A stretch of 64,000 nucleotides of DNA from positions 2,170,001-2,234,000 of the forward strand of contig NC_013743.1 in assembly GCF_000025325.1 (NCBI RefSeq). Reading direction: 5' to 3'. The position numbers were made by a program, and so were the translations under genes. How positions within the stretch are numbered: the stretch's first letter is position 1; each line of letters opens with the position of its first letter. Source of the stretch: Haloterrigena turkmenica DSM 5511. Its GTDB lineage: Archaea > Halobacteriota > Halobacteria > Halobacteriales > Natrialbaceae. The notes below the pieces were generated by a model that worked only from the letters and a program-made list of their open reading frames with translations, searched no databases and was not told the origin of the DNA. Positions 62,028 through 64,000 of this stretch are shown here, one piece after another.

Positions 62028-62195
62028 CAGCGGCCGACAACCGGCTTCTGACGTTCGAGACTGATCGGTCGTCTCGGTGAGAGACGGTTCAGTCAGGGTC
62101 GTCTCGACTCGAGTCAGCTCGACTCTAATCGACTCGAGGCACTGGATCGGCGACGCGGACGGCGAAGAGAAAAAGCTATCGGCCGGGAATCGCCG

Positions 62196-63710
62196 TTACG
62201 GCGCGATCCAGACGTTCGTCGCGGCGACGGCTGACATCTGGATGTTTTCGTTCTCCTGCATGCTCACCTGCGTCGCGGCGGCGTCCCCGTCGTCCTCGGC
62301 GACGGCGATCGCCGAGTGCTGTTCGTTGACGTTCTCCTGGGTCACGAACTGGGTCTGCTCGAGGGCGGCCGTCGCGTCCTGGGTGACGTCGCTGGTCTGC
62401 TCGGCGCTGGTGTCGTAGTCGTAGGACATGCCCGGCGCGTCCTCGACGTCGTCACCGCCGACGGTGACGGTCGTACTCGAGGTCTGTGCGGCCGAGTCGT
62501 AGTTGAATCCCGGCGACGCGTACACGTTGAGCGCAGCGGCGGAGCCGATCTGTGCGTTGTAGTTCTGCTGAGAGGCCATCTGGACGGCCTCAGCTTCGCT
62601 GTCGTTGACCGCGATGGCAACCGCCGTGTTCTGGAGGTTGATGTTGAGCTGCTCGACGGCCTGCTCCTGCTCGACGCTGGTCGTCGCGGTCTGGGTGTCG
62701 TCCTTGTCCTTCTTGTCCTTGGACGGCGTCTCCGTGTCGACGACGCTGCTGTCGCCGGCGGACGCGACGTTCATCTCGCCCATCGAGGCGATCAGGTTGG
62801 CGGCGTTAGCGGAGCCGACCTGTTCGTTGAGGTTGGTCTGGTCGGTGACCTGGATCGCCGTCGCGGTGCTGTTCTCGCCGACCGCGATGGCGACGGCGGC
62901 ACCTTGCTCGTTGACGTTCGTCTGTTCGACGGCCTGCTGCTGGGTGAGCCAGGTGTTCGCGCTCTGCTCGGTGTACTCGCCCTGGCCCGCGTAGATGTTC
63001 GACGCGTTGGCGGCGCCTTCCTGCAGGTTCTGGTTGTGCTGTTCGGTCTGCTGGAGGGCCGTCGCCGAACTGTTCTCGGCGGCGAAGGCGAAGGCCACGC
63101 TCTGCTCGTTGTAGTTCCCCTGCGCGACGTCTTGGGTCTGGGTCACGCTGGCCTCAGCCGACTGCGTGACGGTCTCCTTGTCGCCTTTCTCCGTGGCGAC
63201 TCCCCAGCCGTTGAACTGCTGGCTGTCGCCGCTGCCCATGACCAGGTAGACGTTGCCGACGTCTTCGAACTGGGTCGTCTGGCTGCTGACGACGTTGTTC
63301 TCCGCCGAGGCCTCGCCGGTCTGGGCGTTGGCGTTGAGCTGGTTGGCTTCCTGGATGGCGGTCGCCTCGCCGCCGTCGATCGCGATCGACACCGCCTCAC
63401 CCTGCTCGTTGATGTTCACCTGATCGACGTTCTGGTGCTGGATGACCTCGGTGTTGCTCGTCTGGTTCGCGTTCAGTTCCTCGGACGCGTGAGCGTCGAT
63501 GTACTCCTCGAGGCTCATTCCATCGAGATCGGCGCCGAAGACCAGGTAGAGGTCTTCGCCGTCCTCGAGGGCGTGAACCGAATCGGCCTGGACGTCATCG
63601 TTGCCGCCCGCCATCGCGGCTGGCGCGCCGGCGGCCAACATCGATATGGAAACGATACAGGCCATCAATACTGTCGTATACCGTGAGCGTCTCGTGTCTT
63701 CGTCTGTCAT
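62196..63710 (-). CDS. Secreted protein with five Q/N/A-rich curlin-like repeats (candidate amyloid fibre protein)
   Basis: The 504-residue protein has an N-terminal signal peptide (residues ~10-34, ending AAMA before GGNDD). Five repeats of about 54 residues lie at 88-141, 188-240, 254-307, 344-397 and 448-502. Each follows the scheme Q-x-V-x-Q-x-N-x-N-x-Q-x2-A-x-A-[IF]-A, a charged turn, A-x-Q-x3-Q-x-N-x-N-x-Q-x-G-x-A-x-A-x-N. Examples are VEQTNVNEQGAAVAIAV and VDQVNINEQGEAVSIAI. Regular Q/N every few residues flanked by small residues recalls curlin repeats, which stack as a beta solenoid. Variable acid/Ser linkers, one with KDKKDKDD, separate the repeats. I know no named family; extracellular fibre or matrix protein is inferred. 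Confidence 0.72.
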   Translation of the reverse strand: MTDEDTRRSRYTTVLMACIVSISMLAAGAPAAMAGGNDDVQADSVHALEDGEDLYLVFGADLDGMSLEEYIDAHASEELNANQTSNTEVIQHQNVDQVNINEQGEAVSIAIDGGEATAIQEANQLNANAQTGEASAENNVVSSQTTQFEDVGNVYLVMGSGDSQQFNGWGVATEKGDKETVTQSAEASVTQTQDVAQGNYNEQSVAFAFAAENSSATALQQTEQHNQNLQEGAANASNIYAGQGEYTEQSANTWLTQQQAVEQTNVNEQGAAVAIAVGENSTATAIQVTDQTNLNEQVGSANAANLIASMGEMNVASAGDSSVVDTETPSKDKKDKDDTQTATTSVEQEQAVEQLNINLQNTAVAIAVNDSEAEAVQMASQQNYNAQIGSAAALNVYASPGFNYDSAAQTSSTTVTVGGDDVEDAPGMSYDYDTSAEQTSDVTQDATAALEQTQFVTQENVNEQHSAIAVAEDDGDAAATQVSMQENENIQMSAVAATNVWIAP

Positions 63711-64000
63711 GGTAGCTCTGATTTTCGGTCGTGAGTTTGTTTTGTTGCTGAACGATTCGACGCGAACGGGTCTTTCCCGATGATAGACTTTGTTATCGAC
63801 AGGTTGGAAAACGTATTAGTCGTCCTACTAACTGGAATTCGATCTCTACTCTCAGAAACTACCGTCTACCCCCGGCTGACGACCGGCTCAGACGGCCGAT
63901 TACGCGTCGCCGTCCGGAGGAGTCGGCAGATCGATACGCGATACGCCACGACGTCCGACTTACGTTCGAAGTTCTTTGATTCGAGACGCTTCTCTGACAA
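63711..64000. other. 290-nt right-hand end without a credible gene
   Basis: The stretch upstream of the repeat-protein gene has A/T-rich blocks (TTTGTTTTGTTGCTGAAC near 63735-63755, TATTAGTC near 63814) that may hold its promoter. No coding frame, repeat or RNA gene is convincing up to the window edge. Confidence 0.5.

Noticed and set aside
62316-63686. Plus-strand frame of 456 codons opposite the repeat protein
   Set aside because: Its Leu/Val/Gly-rich repeats are the antisense image of the Q/N/A repeats. The minus-strand protein has a signal peptide and conserved repeat design.

Overview
The window is a chromosomal segment from a haloarchaeon, most likely of the Natrialbales (Haloterrigena/Natrinema-like). 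Evidence is the very high GC content, strongly acidic proteins, many leaderless genes with a TATA-like box about 25-30 nt before the start codon, Tat-dependent secretion signals, an intron-containing elongator tRNA-Met, and lineage-typical regulators (HTH_10/Bat, HalOD1, HalX). I see no rRNA, insertion sequence, CRISPR array, phage module or replication origin. Nearly every gene looks like core or lightly accessory chromosome. 

Layout. 1-5 kb: a J-domain protein cut by the left edge, DNA polymerase IV, then three adjacent redox carriers (HiPIP-like lipoprotein, four-cluster Fe-S protein with a buried Tat motif, Tat cupredoxin). 5-11 kb: membrane protein, transcript-cleavage factor TFS, a two-gene unknown unit, a RAD55/KaiC-like ATPase with a decayed P-loop, a beta-RFAP-synthase-like GHMP protein and a secreted alpha-amylase. 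11-24 kb: glycosyltransferase, YqeC-MobA cofactor-maturation pair, dihydroxy-acid dehydratase, FAD synthase, JAMM metalloprotease, malic enzyme fused to a phosphotransacetylase-like domain, DHH/S1 nuclease-like protein, a pseudo-receiver and MutY. 24-32 kb: flavoprotein reductase, an orphan beta-class DNA methyltransferase, cupin, a 1059-residue PAS/GAF/HTH_10 sensor-regulator and two HalOD1 proteins. 32-41 kb: tRNA-Met with a 78-nt intron, disordered and zinc-finger proteins, VTT/SNARE-like membrane protein, HalX response regulator, MFS transporter and B12-dependent ribonucleotide reductase. 41-50 kb: trpD-trpF-trpE-trpG operon with 4-base overlaps, tRNA-Val(GAC) with partial 3'-end copies, a FilR1-type regulator, DUF1059 protein, a His-rich membrane protein, and a second HTH_10/HalOD1 cluster. 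50-64 kb: frameshifted FAD oxidoreductase, AEC transporter, BrkB-like and CAP-domain proteins, single lycopene-cyclase module, CBS protein with an HPF-like tail, GH3 glycosidase, RadB, an RNase H-fold protein and a secreted protein with five Q/N-rich repeats. 

How the parts connect. The clearest pathway units are trpDFEG, the YqeC-MobA pair, and DNA maintenance genes (DinB, MutY, RadB, DHH protein, RNR) scattered through the window. The most novel-looking object is the repeat protein at 62.2-63.7 kb, whose five ~54-residue Q/N/A repeats recall curlin-type amyloid fibres. Other items worth a second look are the tRNA-derived repeat fragments beside both tRNA genes, a two-copy dispersed intergenic repeat, and the redox-carrier island.
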